12,317 bases of DNA from Actinomycetes bacterium (GTDB taxonomy: Bacteria > Actinomycetota > Actinomycetes > Propionibacteriales > Propionibacteriaceae), in contig JAKOQD010000134.1 in assembly GCA_029778515.1 (NCBI GenBank), positions 1 to 12,317 on the forward strand, read 5' to 3'. The notes under the pieces are model-generated. The model was not told the DNA's origin. It saw nothing but the letters and a program-made list of their open reading frames with translations, and made no database searches. A program made the position numbers and the translations under genes. Position 1 is the stretch's first letter, and each line of letters begins with the position of its first letter. Positions 1 through 8,300 of the stretch are shown here, in pieces.

Positions 1-48
1 CGCAGTGCCGAGCAGGTCGCGTCCGCGGTGCTGGGGACGCTGCGCTGA
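1..48 (+). CDS. C-terminal fragment of an unidentified protein
   Basis: Frame 1 is open from the window edge and ends in TGA at 46-48, giving a 15-residue tail, RSAEQVASAVLGTLR. An amphipathic 'EQVASAVLGTL' helix is a common ending for small P-loop kinases and many other actinobacterial enzymes, so the fragment cannot be assigned to a family. The minus strand is also open here: an ATG at 63-61 would read out of the left edge just downstream of the membrane-protein gene, but no ribosome binding site precedes it. The plus-strand reading is preferred only because its tail looks protein-like and ends cleanly. Confidence 0.35.
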   Translation, partial: RSAEQVASAVLGTLR

Positions 49-78
49 GTTGCCCGTGCTCATCGCCCGTGCTGGTGG

Positions 79-699
79 TCAGTGGTAGGCGGCGCGGAGC
101 GTCTTGCCCGAGCTCTGCCGGGACTGGACGAGGACGCCGATGATGCCGAGCAGCACGAAGGCGACCGGCCAGACCAGGTTGGCGCCCGTGGCGAGGCTTG
201 GGCCGAGGTCGGCGTACCACGGGTTCAGCTGGCCGAGCAGCAGTTGGACGCCGGTCACGATCCCGGCGGCCCCGATGAAGGCCGTGACCACGATCAGCAG
301 GAGCCGGGGTAGATCGAGCGTCCAGCCGATGATCACCAGGCCGGCCGCGACGACCACCGCGATGGTGACCGCCAGCCAAGTGGGCACGTTCAGTGACGCG
401 GCCAGCACCTGCCCGAGCCCCCAGCCCAGCGAACCCATCGCCACCAGCACGCTCACCCAGTAGAACGCGAACGCGAGCCCGGCAAGGATGACGGCGCCGA
501 TGGCCCCAGCGATCCACGGCGCGATGGTGCCCAGGTTCGAGCCCAGCCAGCCGACCACGACCGCGTAGCCGGCGACGCCGAGGATGAAGCCGAGCACCGC
601 GCCCCACAGCGCCAGCACGAATCGTGCGCCCGGGTAGCCGAAGAAGCAGAACGCCAACCCGATCGCGATCTCGGCGATCGCCGGCCCCAACGTTTCCAT
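79..699 (-). CDS. Polytopic membrane protein, DUF4203/TMEM198-like
   Basis: This 206-residue protein is almost entirely hydrophobic. About seven transmembrane segments can be drawn, near residues 8-22, 26-50, 60-82, 84-103, 107-127, 131-154 and 173-192, with a short polar C-terminal tail (QSRQSSGKTLRAAYH). Many small-residue and glycine patterns (GAVLGFILGVAG, AGAIGAVILAG) and the segment order resemble the DUF4203/TM7S3-TMEM198-like family of uncharacterised integral membrane proteins. No catalytic or ligand-binding motif is visible, so no function is proposed. The ATG at 699-697 has a weak GGAG about 12 nt upstream. The gene points the same way as the AbiEi-like gene, but the palindromic repeat at 725-775 lies between them, so independent transcription is likely. 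The family call is moderately sure; the membrane topology is well supported. Confidence 0.75.
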   Translation of the reverse strand: METLGPAIAEIAIGLAFCFFGYPGARFVLALWGAVLGFILGVAGYAVVVGWLGSNLGTIAPWIAGAIGAVILAGLAFAFYWVSVLVAMGSLGWGLGQVLAASLNVPTWLAVTIAVVVAAGLVIIGWTLDLPRLLLIVVTAFIGAAGIVTGVQLLLGQLNPWYADLGPSLATGANLVWPVAFVLLGIIGVLVQSRQSSGKTLRAAYH

Positions 700-724
700 G
701 GCGTGAGGCTACTCCGCCGAAACG

Positions 725-775
725 GCGTTGACTGTGACTCAGCGCACCGTCCGCGGTGGGTGATGTCACGGCCAA
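725..775. repeat. Nested palindromic repeat, copy A
   Basis: The core at 725-758 is a direct copy of 1791-1824, matching at 32 of 34 positions. Each copy is also palindromic. Here an inner hairpin CACCG-TCCG-CGGTG (745-758) is nested in outer arms TTGACTGTG (728-736) and CACGGCCAA (767-775; 7 of 9 pair), both centred on 751.5. The right arm overlaps the last codons of the AbiEi-like gene (stop at 766-768). The repeat lies between that gene's 3' end and the start of the DUF4203-like gene. It could be a REP-like element, a terminator hairpin (there is no T-tract) or a protein-binding site. Confidence 0.75.
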
Positions 776-1695
776 GGCCGGTTGGCGCAACGCGGGCACG
801 ACTTGGGGACGCGGGTCCAGCCGTGCAGCCGAAACATGGCCACGAGTTGCCGGGCAACCGAGCAGGGATTGTTGATCGTGTCGTTCCAGCCATACCGCAG
901 CGTGGTCAGGCTCAGCAGTGCATGCCGGTTGTCCCGCTCGAAGTCGCGGAACCGGTTCCGTCCCTCGTGGAACGCGCGACCGTCCAGTTCCGCAACCACT
1001 CCGAACTCCCGGTACCACGCGTCCACCTGATGCCGTCCGCTGGGTGATTCCTGCCGTTCGGCGACGGGCAGCCCATGTGCGCGCTCGACGTCGCGCAGGA
1101 AACGGCGTTCCAATGGCGAGCGGACGCCGGCAGTCACGTCACCGAGCACCTCAATCAACAGCTTCCGCCGGGGGTGTCGCGGCAACTGCGCCAGCGCGTC
1201 CAGCACCACGGACGGCGTCACGCCCCGGCGTCCGACTGCCTCAGACAGCAGGTTGAGCAGGGCATCGGACGGCTGAACCGCAGCGAGGTCGAGGATCGTC
1301 CGGATGCGGTCCGTCCGGGGCGGGGACCCGACTCCGATGCGCTGACCGCGAATGAAGTGCCAGGGCCAACGCGTCCGCACCTGGCGGTGCTCGCCCACCC
1401 AGATGGCCAGCTGATCCGGTGCCGGCATCAGCTGGTTCAGGTGCCCAGCGGCGGCCAGGCCGAGTACCGAACCTGGCCCGCCGATCAGCAGGCCCGCCCA
1501 GGCCCAACCCAACCAGGACGGTTCGTCGCGCACGCTGTACACGCCGGGCGCGACCTGCAGCCAGCGCTGCCGACACAGCCGTGCGATCACGCGATCACTG
1601 ATTCCGGCGCGCAGCACCTGGGCTCGCGAGAGCATGCCGGCCTGGAGTTCGGCGGTTTGGCTGAGCGTGCTCGGGACGGCACTTCGACTGATCAC
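766..1695 (-). CDS. AbiEi-like winged-helix / DUF559 nuclease-fold fusion protein
   Basis: This 309-residue protein has the architecture of the common actinobacterial 'type IV toxin-antitoxin AbiEi family antitoxin domain' proteins. Residues ~10-55 form a winged-helix-like region ending in the typical 'LQVAPGVYSV'. Residues ~190-293 match the DUF559/very-short-patch-repair-like fold: SPLERRF (E196), VDAWY (D225), VVAELDGR (E236, D238) and FERDN (R254, D255), closing with LRYGW. This gives a D...ExD pattern of the PD-(D/E)xK type. Nuclease activity has not been shown for this family as far as I know. The C-terminus carries a CPRC pair (C300, C303). The start is a GTG at 1695-1693; a later Met21 falls inside the first helix and would truncate the domain. 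No AbiEii-like nucleotidyltransferase toxin lies next to it, so it is a solitary member. Its immediate flanks are two palindromic repeats (725-775, 1791-1841). It is divergent from the PEPCK gene. Confidence 0.8.
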   Translation of the reverse strand: MISRSAVPSTLSQTAELQAGMLSRAQVLRAGISDRVIARLCRQRWLQVAPGVYSVRDEPSWLGWAWAGLLIGGPGSVLGLAAAGHLNQLMPAPDQLAIWVGEHRQVRTRWPWHFIRGQRIGVGSPPRTDRIRTILDLAAVQPSDALLNLLSEAVGRRGVTPSVVLDALAQLPRHPRRKLLIEVLGDVTAGVRSPLERRFLRDVERAHGLPVAERQESPSGRHQVDAWYREFGVVAELDGRAFHEGRNRFRDFERDNRHALLSLTTLRYGWNDTINNPCSVARQLVAMFRLHGWTRVPKSCPRCANRPWP

Positions 1696-1790
1696 GTCTG
1701 CATCTTCGGCAGGATCGACGATTCCGCGTCAGCCCGGCTACCGGGATGTGGATGAATGCCGGCCTGTGGACAACGTCAGCCACGCGAGAC

Positions 1791-1841
1791 GCGTTGACTG
1801 TGATTCAGCCCACCGTCCGCGGTGTATCCAGCCACAGTCAA
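1791..1841. repeat. Nested palindromic repeat, copy B
   Basis: This is the second copy of the repeat at 725-775, in the same orientation. It has a perfect 9-bp outer inverted repeat, TTGACTGTG (1794-1802) and CACAGTCAA (1833-1841). An inner hairpin CACCG-TCCG-CGGTG (1811-1824) shares the same centre (1817.5). Similarity to copy A is 32/34 over the core and about 13/22 over the right-hand flank, without gaps. It lies in the divergent intergenic region, about 96 bp upstream of the AbiEi-like start and 62 bp upstream of the PEPCK start. The rest of 1696-1902 holds no gene that I can support. Confidence 0.75.
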
Positions 1842-1868
1842 GACCGCATAGCTCGGGCTGGACGGGGT

Positions 1869-1896
1869 TTGGTGAGGCTAAATCGTTTGGGACAAT
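1869..1896 (+). promoter_or_regulatory. Candidate promoter of the PEPCK gene
   Basis: GACAAT at 1891-1896 resembles a -10 element and ends 6 nt before the ATG at 1903, which would place transcription start at or next to the start codon (a leaderless transcript). TTGGTG at 1869-1874 is a poor -35 candidate with a 16-bp spacer. No Shine-Dalgarno-like purine run precedes this ATG, which fits a leaderless start. This is an inference from pattern only. Confidence 0.35.
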
Positions 1897-1902
1897 GAAC
1901 CC

Positions 1903-4900
1903 ATGGCTTCGACCGAAACTGCCGCCATTAGCCTTCGACTTGCCCAGCTGGGGTTGCCGCTGCCAGCCGAGGTGCAGGACGGCCAGGCAAAGCTCGTGGC
2001 GCCCATCATCGCCCGACAGCGCGAACTCAGTCGTCGGCTTGCCGACCGGTTGTGTGCGGCCGATGCGCGGATTCAGAGCTGGCTGGACGACTATTTGGCT
2101 GAGACTGGGGTTGAGCCGAAGCTGCCCAAGCGCACCTTCGTGCTGGATGAGCCGGGGTTGGCCCGGGCGTTGTCGCTGCCCTATGACGCGGACGAGTTCA
2201 GCTCGCCGCTGCTGCACAGCTACCGGCTGGCCAACGGGGTGCTGCACAACCCGGCCAATGACCGGCGCACGACCGCCGGGGTGTTCCACATCGCCGAGGG
2301 TGGGCTGCCGATTCCGGATGACAAGATCGCCGTCCCGAAAGCGGTGTTCGCTCGGCTGCTGGAACTGGCTTTCCAGCCGCCCGAGGTCGACAAGATCCTG
2401 CCGTTCACGGCGAACCTGGAGAACCCGGCGGCGTGTTTCGTGTCGCTGCAGCTGCGTCCGTTGGTGGCGCCGGCGGTGCCCGGTTATGTGCGGGAGAAGC
2501 GGATGGAGACCCGGTTCATCGTGCCGGGCGGTCTGGTCGCGAACCTCGATTTCGTGGAAGGCATCTTCGGTAATGGTGGCGATCCGTATCTGCCGGAGAA
2601 TGATGCGTCCCTGTTGCCGGAGACCTGGACGGGTCATACCGGTGCGGTGATCCTGGCTCCGCACCTGACCAAGGTGACCAAGAAGTCGCTCGGGCTGCCG
2701 CACATCAGCGAGGCGACCGAACGCCAGCGCCGCGACGGTGTGGCCTGGGAGCATGAGGACGACTTGTACAACGCTGGGCAGGCGTTCAAGGTCTGTGCTC
2801 GGGATGCCCGTGGGGTGATCGTCACGGTGATCGCCGACAACTACTTCGGTTACTGCAAGAAGGAAGTCAAGACCCAGATCTCGTATTCGGCGAACCTGTT
2901 CGGCAACGCCGAGGAGGAGCACGCCGGCGGCGCCCTGGTCTTCCCCAGCTACAACCTGGGCCAGGAATACACCGTCACCCCGCCCGGCGATTCCGAGTAC
3001 AACCTGGCCGAGGTGGTCGAACGCAATCCGGAGCGCTTCGAGTTGCAGCCCGAAGGCCACGCGCTCGACCGCCAGCAGGAGCAGATCGTCCTGGTACCGC
3101 CGAACGCGAACTTCTCGCTGCGGTCGATGACGGTCACGTGGACGGACGCGGACGGCAACCCGGGCTCGCTCAAGCTGCGCGCCGACAAGGTCTACCTGAG
3201 CCCGGACGGCTACCAGGTGCGGATGGCCCAGCAGGCCGCTGATCGCACCCAGTGGAGCCTGGTCGGGACGGTTCCCACCGCGACCAGCTGCCACAAGCCG
3301 TCCACGGTCTCGGGCGGCGGCAAGTCGGAAATCTCCAAGGCGATCACCGACGCTTTCATCTTCGGCGCGGCCTACACCCCCGACTACGACGCGGACATGG
3401 ACCAGGTGCAGGCCATCCTGGAGCACGACTTCTCCGATCGCTTCGCCGCCCCGACCCAGAACGGCACCGACCGGCGTCCGATCCTCTCCGACGATCGGTC
3501 CATCGGTAGCGTGATCAAGCTGCTCACCCCGTCCGAGCGCGAGTACTCGCCGGAGTACAACGCCTGGCTGGAGCAGATTCCGCAACACATCAAGGAACTC
3601 GTCTTCGTGGTGAAGCGGTTCTACACCCCAGCCTGGGGCGAGGACTGGCGCAGCCACTTCAGCGTCGGCATCATCAACGGCCGCCGGGGCAACAACCTGC
3701 GCCTCGACGGCGACAAGATCATGGTGAACATGCTCCGGGTCGGCTTCGATGCGGACGGGTCGTGGCGACTCTTCGGGCTGCGCCACGATTTCAGCCCAGC
3801 CGTGAAGGTGCAGACCGAGGACGACATCACCGCGTCCGTGGTGATCGGCGGGCACATGCTCGGTCTGGACGAGACCCGCTCCTACAAGCTGGTCGAGAAC
3901 TGCGAGGAGCTGCTGTTCCAGCGTCCGGACGACGCCATCCATCGCGGCTACGACAAGCAGGCCGAACTCGACATCGCCTCGCCCGGCACTTTCCTCTCGA
4001 ACTTCCAGCCGCTGACGAAGGCGGACGCCGACGAGATGCGCGACGACGCGGTGGCCTTCAGCAAATTCACCGCTCCGATGCGCAATCTGATCAGCGATTT
4101 CGCCGACAAGCCGGCGGAGGTGTCGCCGAAGTTCTTCGTCTCCTCGGCCAGCCCACGACTGGTGGACGGCAAGCCGAGCAAGAACCCGCGCTACCTGCAG
4201 AAGCGTCCCGACCGCACCAACGTACTCGGCACCGCGGTCGCCGACCTGGCTTCGCACCTGGTGCGCAAGCTGCCCACGGACGCCGCGCTGCCGCTGCCGG
4301 TAGACATCGTCGCCGCCGGACGCCGGAACAACCCGCCCGAGGGCCCGGTGCCGCCGCTGTGCGCGTTCAGTCCGCTGCACTACCTTGAACTACCGGAGCT
4401 CTTCGCGGAATTCATCTCTTCGATGACCGGCAAGTCGCCGTCCACCACCGGTGCCGGCTCCGAGGGGGCGATGACCAAGGGCCCGTTCAACGCGATGCCG
4501 GCGATCGTCGACCTGAACGCAGCCCTCCTCTCCTATGCGCTCACCGGCTACGACGGCTGGGTGTCCTGCGCCGGGTTCGTCGGGCCGTACGTCCGGGTCA
4601 ACCACGACATCTCGATGCTGGTGCCTGAGGTGTTCTCGCGGATGACTGCCGCAGAGCGGTCGTCGGCCAATCTGCTTGCCGAGGGCGCCCTGGAACGCAT
4701 CGAGGATTTCGAGCACGAGGGTGAGACCGTGCTGGCCAGCCGGCTGGGCTACCGGATGACCCAGGCGTTCAGCCGCAAGTACTTCGGCCGGATCTTCCTG
4801 CACCCGCACTCGGTCTTCACCGACGAGATGCTGCGTCCCGAACTGCAGGACGCGGACATCTTCGCCGAATCGGTGGCGACGATCGTGGCGACGCATCAGC

Positions 4901-5289
4901 GGGTCGCGCAGGCCTACTTCGACGACGGCACGATCGAGTTGGCGATCCCGCCGCTCAAGGCGCTGCTGGAGATCATGGCGCACGGCACGTCCGCCGAAGG
5001 CTGGGACCTGGGCAGCCCCGAGTTCCGCGCCCTGTTCAGCCGCGACTCGGTGCTGGCCTCGGACTGGTACGCCGCCCGCCTCGACGCCAAGCAGACCGCA
5101 GCCGCCGGTCGCGCTTCCGCCGGTCTGCAGGCGCTGCAGAAGTTCATCACGACGCCGGGCAACGAGGAGCCGTCCGAGCGACTGGATGTGCCGGCCCGGA
5201 TCCGCGCGGCCGAGGCCGAGTACGCCCGCTTCAGCAGTCCGGAGTACCGCACCCAGATCGTTGGAACGGTGGGTCGTCAGCCCTTGTGA
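1903..5289 (+). CDS. PPi-type phosphoenolpyruvate carboxykinase (PEP carboxytransphosphorylase)
   Basis: This 1128-residue cytosolic enzyme is predicted to interconvert PEP + CO2 + phosphate with oxaloacetate + pyrophosphate (EC 4.1.1.38), an anaplerotic step classically described in propionibacteria. The length is about twice that of GTP- or ATP-PEPCKs and fits the PPi-type family known from Propionibacterium and Entamoeba. The PEPCK active-site pattern is visible: K319-K320, then E339-H340. The second Lys and the His are 20 residues apart, the same spacing as K244-H264 in GTP-PEPCK. A P-loop-like VSGGGKSE (470-476) corresponds to the GxxGxGKT kinase-1a motif. It is followed by an Asp-rich stretch (D494, D496, D498, D500) that may supply the metal ligand. 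In GTP-PEPCK the His and the P-loop Lys are only about 26 residues apart, here 134, so a large segment is inserted between them. The start ATG lacks a Shine-Dalgarno sequence and is probably leaderless. nifJ follows after 39 bp and is likely co-transcribed. Confidence 0.85.
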   Translation: MASTETAAISLRLAQLGLPLPAEVQDGQAKLVAPIIARQRELSRRLADRLCAADARIQSWLDDYLAETGVEPKLPKRTFVLDEPGLARALSLPYDADEFSSPLLHSYRLANGVLHNPANDRRTTAGVFHIAEGGLPIPDDKIAVPKAVFARLLELAFQPPEVDKILPFTANLENPAACFVSLQLRPLVAPAVPGYVREKRMETRFIVPGGLVANLDFVEGIFGNGGDPYLPENDASLLPETWTGHTGAVILAPHLTKVTKKSLGLPHISEATERQRRDGVAWEHEDDLYNAGQAFKVCARDARGVIVTVIADNYFGYCKKEVKTQISYSANLFGNAEEEHAGGALVFPSYNLGQEYTVTPPGDSEYNLAEVVERNPERFELQPEGHALDRQQEQIVLVPPNANFSLRSMTVTWTDADGNPGSLKLRADKVYLSPDGYQVRMAQQAADRTQWSLVGTVPTATSCHKPSTVSGGGKSEISKAITDAFIFGAAYTPDYDADMDQVQAILEHDFSDRFAAPTQNGTDRRPILSDDRSIGSVIKLLTPSEREYSPEYNAWLEQIPQHIKELVFVVKRFYTPAWGEDWRSHFSVGIINGRRGNNLRLDGDKIMVNMLRVGFDADGSWRLFGLRHDFSPAVKVQTEDDITASVVIGGHMLGLDETRSYKLVENCEELLFQRPDDAIHRGYDKQAELDIASPGTFLSNFQPLTKADADEMRDDAVAFSKFTAPMRNLISDFADKPAEVSPKFFVSSASPRLVDGKPSKNPRYLQKRPDRTNVLGTAVADLASHLVRKLPTDAALPLPVDIVAAGRRNNPPEGPVPPLCAFSPLHYLELPELFAEFISSMTGKSPSTTGAGSEGAMTKGPFNAMPAIVDLNAALLSYALTGYDGWVSCAGFVGPYVRVNHDISMLVPEVFSRMTAAERSSANLLAEGALERIEDFEHEGETVLASRLGYRMTQAFSRKYFGRIFLHPHSVFTDEMLRPELQDADIFAESVATIVATHQRVAQAYFDDGTIELAIPPLKALLEIMAHGTSAEGWDLGSPEFRALFSRDSVLASDWYAARLDAKQTAAAGRASAGLQALQKFITTPGNEEPSERLDVPARIRAAEAEYARFSSPEYRTQIVGTVGRQPL

Positions 5290-5328
5290 GGCGCAAGAAT
5301 GGTGCGGTGACTGAGGAGCGCGGTACCG

Positions 5329-8300
5329 ATGGCTGAGTCCAGCGAGGCCGCGCCCGTCCGCGCCACTCTGGACGGGAACGAGGCCGCGGCCAGGGTCGCG
5401 CACGCGCTCAGTGAAGTGATCGCGATCTATCCGATCACCCCGTCCTCGGCGATGGGGGAGTCGGCGGACGCCTGGTCGGCGGCCGGGCGGCCGAATCTTT
5501 GGGGCGGCGTGCCCGAGGTGGTCGAGCTTCAGTCGGAGGCCGGCGCTGCGGGGGCGCTGCACGGCGCGGTCACGAAGGGGACATTGGGTACGACCTTCAC
5601 CGCGTCCCAGGGGCTGCTGCTGATGCTGCCCAACATGTACAAGATCGCCGGGGAGCTGACGCCTGTGGTGATCCACGTTGCCGCGCGGACGGTCGCCACG
5701 CACGCGCTGAGCATCTTCGGCGACCACTCCGACGTGATGAGCGCACGGATGACCGGCTGGGCGATGCTGTCCGCGTCCTCGGTGCAGGAGGCGCACGACT
5801 TCGCGCTGGTGGCTCACGCCGCCACGCTGCGCACGCGGGTGCCGTTCGTCCACTTCTTCGACGGCTTCCGCACCAGCCACGAGGAGAACACCATCCAGTT
5901 GCTGGGCGACGACGTGCTGCGCGCGTTGGTGCGCGAGACGGACGTGATCGCCCACCGCTCGCGTGGGCTGACGCCGGACGCGCCGATGATCCGGGGTGTA
6001 GCGGAGAACCCGGACACGTTCTTCCAGGCCGCCGAAGCCGCCAACCCGTTCCACTTCGCAGTGCCCGACGTGGTGGCCGAAGTCTTCGGCGAACTGGCCG
6101 AACACACCGGACGCCGCTACTCGCTGGTCGACTACCACGGTGCTCCGGACGCCGAACGCGTCGTGGTTGCGATGGGTTCTTCGGCCGGCTGCCTTGCCGA
6201 GACCGTCGAGGAATTGGTGCACCGCGGCGAGAAGGTGGGCATGCTCACCGTCCGGTTGTACCGGCCGTTCCCGGTGGCGGCGTTCCTGGCCGCGCTGCCG
6301 AGGAGCGTCCGCTCGATCGCCGTCCTGGACCGGACCAAGGAACCCGGCGCGCCTGCCGAGCCGCTGCACGCCGATGTGCTGGTCGCACTGGCATCGGCGG
6401 GCCCTCGTCATCCCGGGCTTGGCCCGGGATCCCTGCACGATCCTCGGGCGTCGGACGGGGATCCCGGCTTTCGCCGGAATGACGTTGAGGGCCGGAATGA
6501 CCTGGTGGGCCGGGATGACCTGGTGGCGCCAACCGTCATCGGCGGCCGCTACGGGCTCTCGTCCAAGGAATTCACCCCACAACTGGCGAAAGCGGTCTTC
6601 GACGAATTGGCGAAGCCGAACCCCAAGCCACGGTTCACAGTCGGCATCAACGACGACGTCACCCACCTGTCGCTGGCTCCGGACACCGACTTCCACGTCG
6701 CGAGCGAACACATCTCGGCAGTGTTCTTCGGGCTCGGTTCGGACGGCACCGTCGGCGCGGCGAAGAACTCGGTGAAGATCATTGGATCGCGTCCGGACGC
6801 CCATGCGCAGGGCTACTTCGTCTACGACTCGCGCAAGTCGGGCGCGGTGACGGTTTCGCACCTGCGCTTCGGCAGCACGCCGATCCGTTCGACGTACCTG
6901 ATCGACCAGGCCGACTTCGTTGCCGTCCACCAGTTCGAACTGCTGAAGGCGATGCAGACAGTCGACGTCGCCAAGCCCGGCGGCACGCTGTTGCTGAATT
7001 CGCCCCACGGCGAGCAGACCTGGGAGCACCTGCCGATCGAGGTGCAGCAACTGATCATCGACAAGCAGCTGCGCACGTACGTGATCGACGCCGAGGCAGT
7101 GGCGAAGGCCGCGGGGCTGCACCGGCGGATCAACACCGTGATGCAGCCGTGCTTCTTCCACCTGTCCGGCGTGCTGCCGACCGAGGAGGCGGTGGCCGCG
7201 ATCAAGGCGTCGGTCGAGGAGACCTACGGCCGCCGCGGCCGCACGATCGTGGAGAAGAACTACCAGGCCATCGATGCGGCGCTGGCCGCCCTTTCGCCGC
7301 TGGTGGTGCCGGCGGTTGCGTCCGGCACCGAACACCGGCTGCCGCCGCTGCCACAGGCGGCGGGTGACTTCGTCCGCCAGGTCACCGCGGCGATGCTGCA
7401 CGGCCAGGGCGACCTGCTGCCGGTGAGCGCGTTGCCGGTGGACGGCACCTGGCCGACCGGCACCGCGAAGTGGGAGAAGCGCGGGCTCGCGGCCGAGCTG
7501 CCGATCTGGGACGAATCGCTGTGTATCGATTGTGGCAAGTGTGCGATCACCTGCCCGCACACTGCGATCCGGATCAAGCTGGCCGACCCGGCCGATCTCG
7601 CGGACGCTCCGACTGGGTTCAAGCACAAGGAGTACAAGGACCGCCAGCTTCCCGGACGCCGGCTGATCGTCCAGGTGGCGCCTGACGACTGCACGGGTTG
7701 CGGCATCTGCGTGGACATCTGCCCGGCGCGCTCGAAGTCCGAGCTCAAGCACAAGTCGTTGAACATGGCCCCCGCGCGCGAGCATCGCGACGTCGAGCGC
7801 GAGAGCTTCGAGTTCTTCCTGGGTCTGCCCGAGATCGATCGGACGCAGGTGCGCCACGACCAGGTGAAGGGCGTGGCCCAGCTGCAGCCGCTGTTCGAGT
7901 TCTCGCTGGCCTGCTCGGGCTGCGGCGAGACGCCGTACCTGAAGACGCTAACCCAGCTCTTCGGCGACCGGATGATCGTGGCGAACGCCACCGGCTGCTC
8001 GTCCATTTTCGGCGGCAACCTGCCGACTACCCCGTACACGAAGAACGCGGACGGTCGGGGCCCGGCCTGGTCGAACTCGCTGTTCGAGGACAACGCCGAG
8101 TTCGGACTCGGGATGCGGATCGCCTGGGAGAAGCAGCACGCCGAGGCCCGGCGCTTGCTGGCCGAGTTGCGCGAGGTGGTTGGCCCCGAGTTGGCGGACG
8201 CGATCCTGACCGCCGACCAGTCCGACGAGGCCGGCCTGGCCGCCCAGCGCGAGCGGGTTGTGGAACTCAAGGAGCTCCTGGCCGCACACGCTGACCCAAG

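Noticed and set aside
1075..1755. A plus-strand open frame of 226 codons over the AbiEi-like gene
   Set aside because: The minus-strand protein has clear AbiEi and DUF559 motifs throughout; the plus frame has none.
725..1841. The flanking repeats as terminal repeats of an insertion sequence
   Set aside because: The copies are in direct orientation, there is no transposase between them, and no target-site duplication was visible next to either copy.
1738..4380. An 880-codon open frame on the minus strand antisense to the PEPCK gene
   Set aside because: It lies wholly within a well-supported gene on the other strand, has an Arg/Gly/Val/His-rich composition typical of GC-biased antisense frames, and shows no recognisable domain.
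4390..7857. A 1155-codon minus-strand open frame antisense to the PEPCK 3' end and nifJ
   Set aside because: Its length reflects GC-rich third positions in nifJ. Its only recognisable part is the 'VIPAKAGIP' reading of the repeat element, which is not evidence for a gene.
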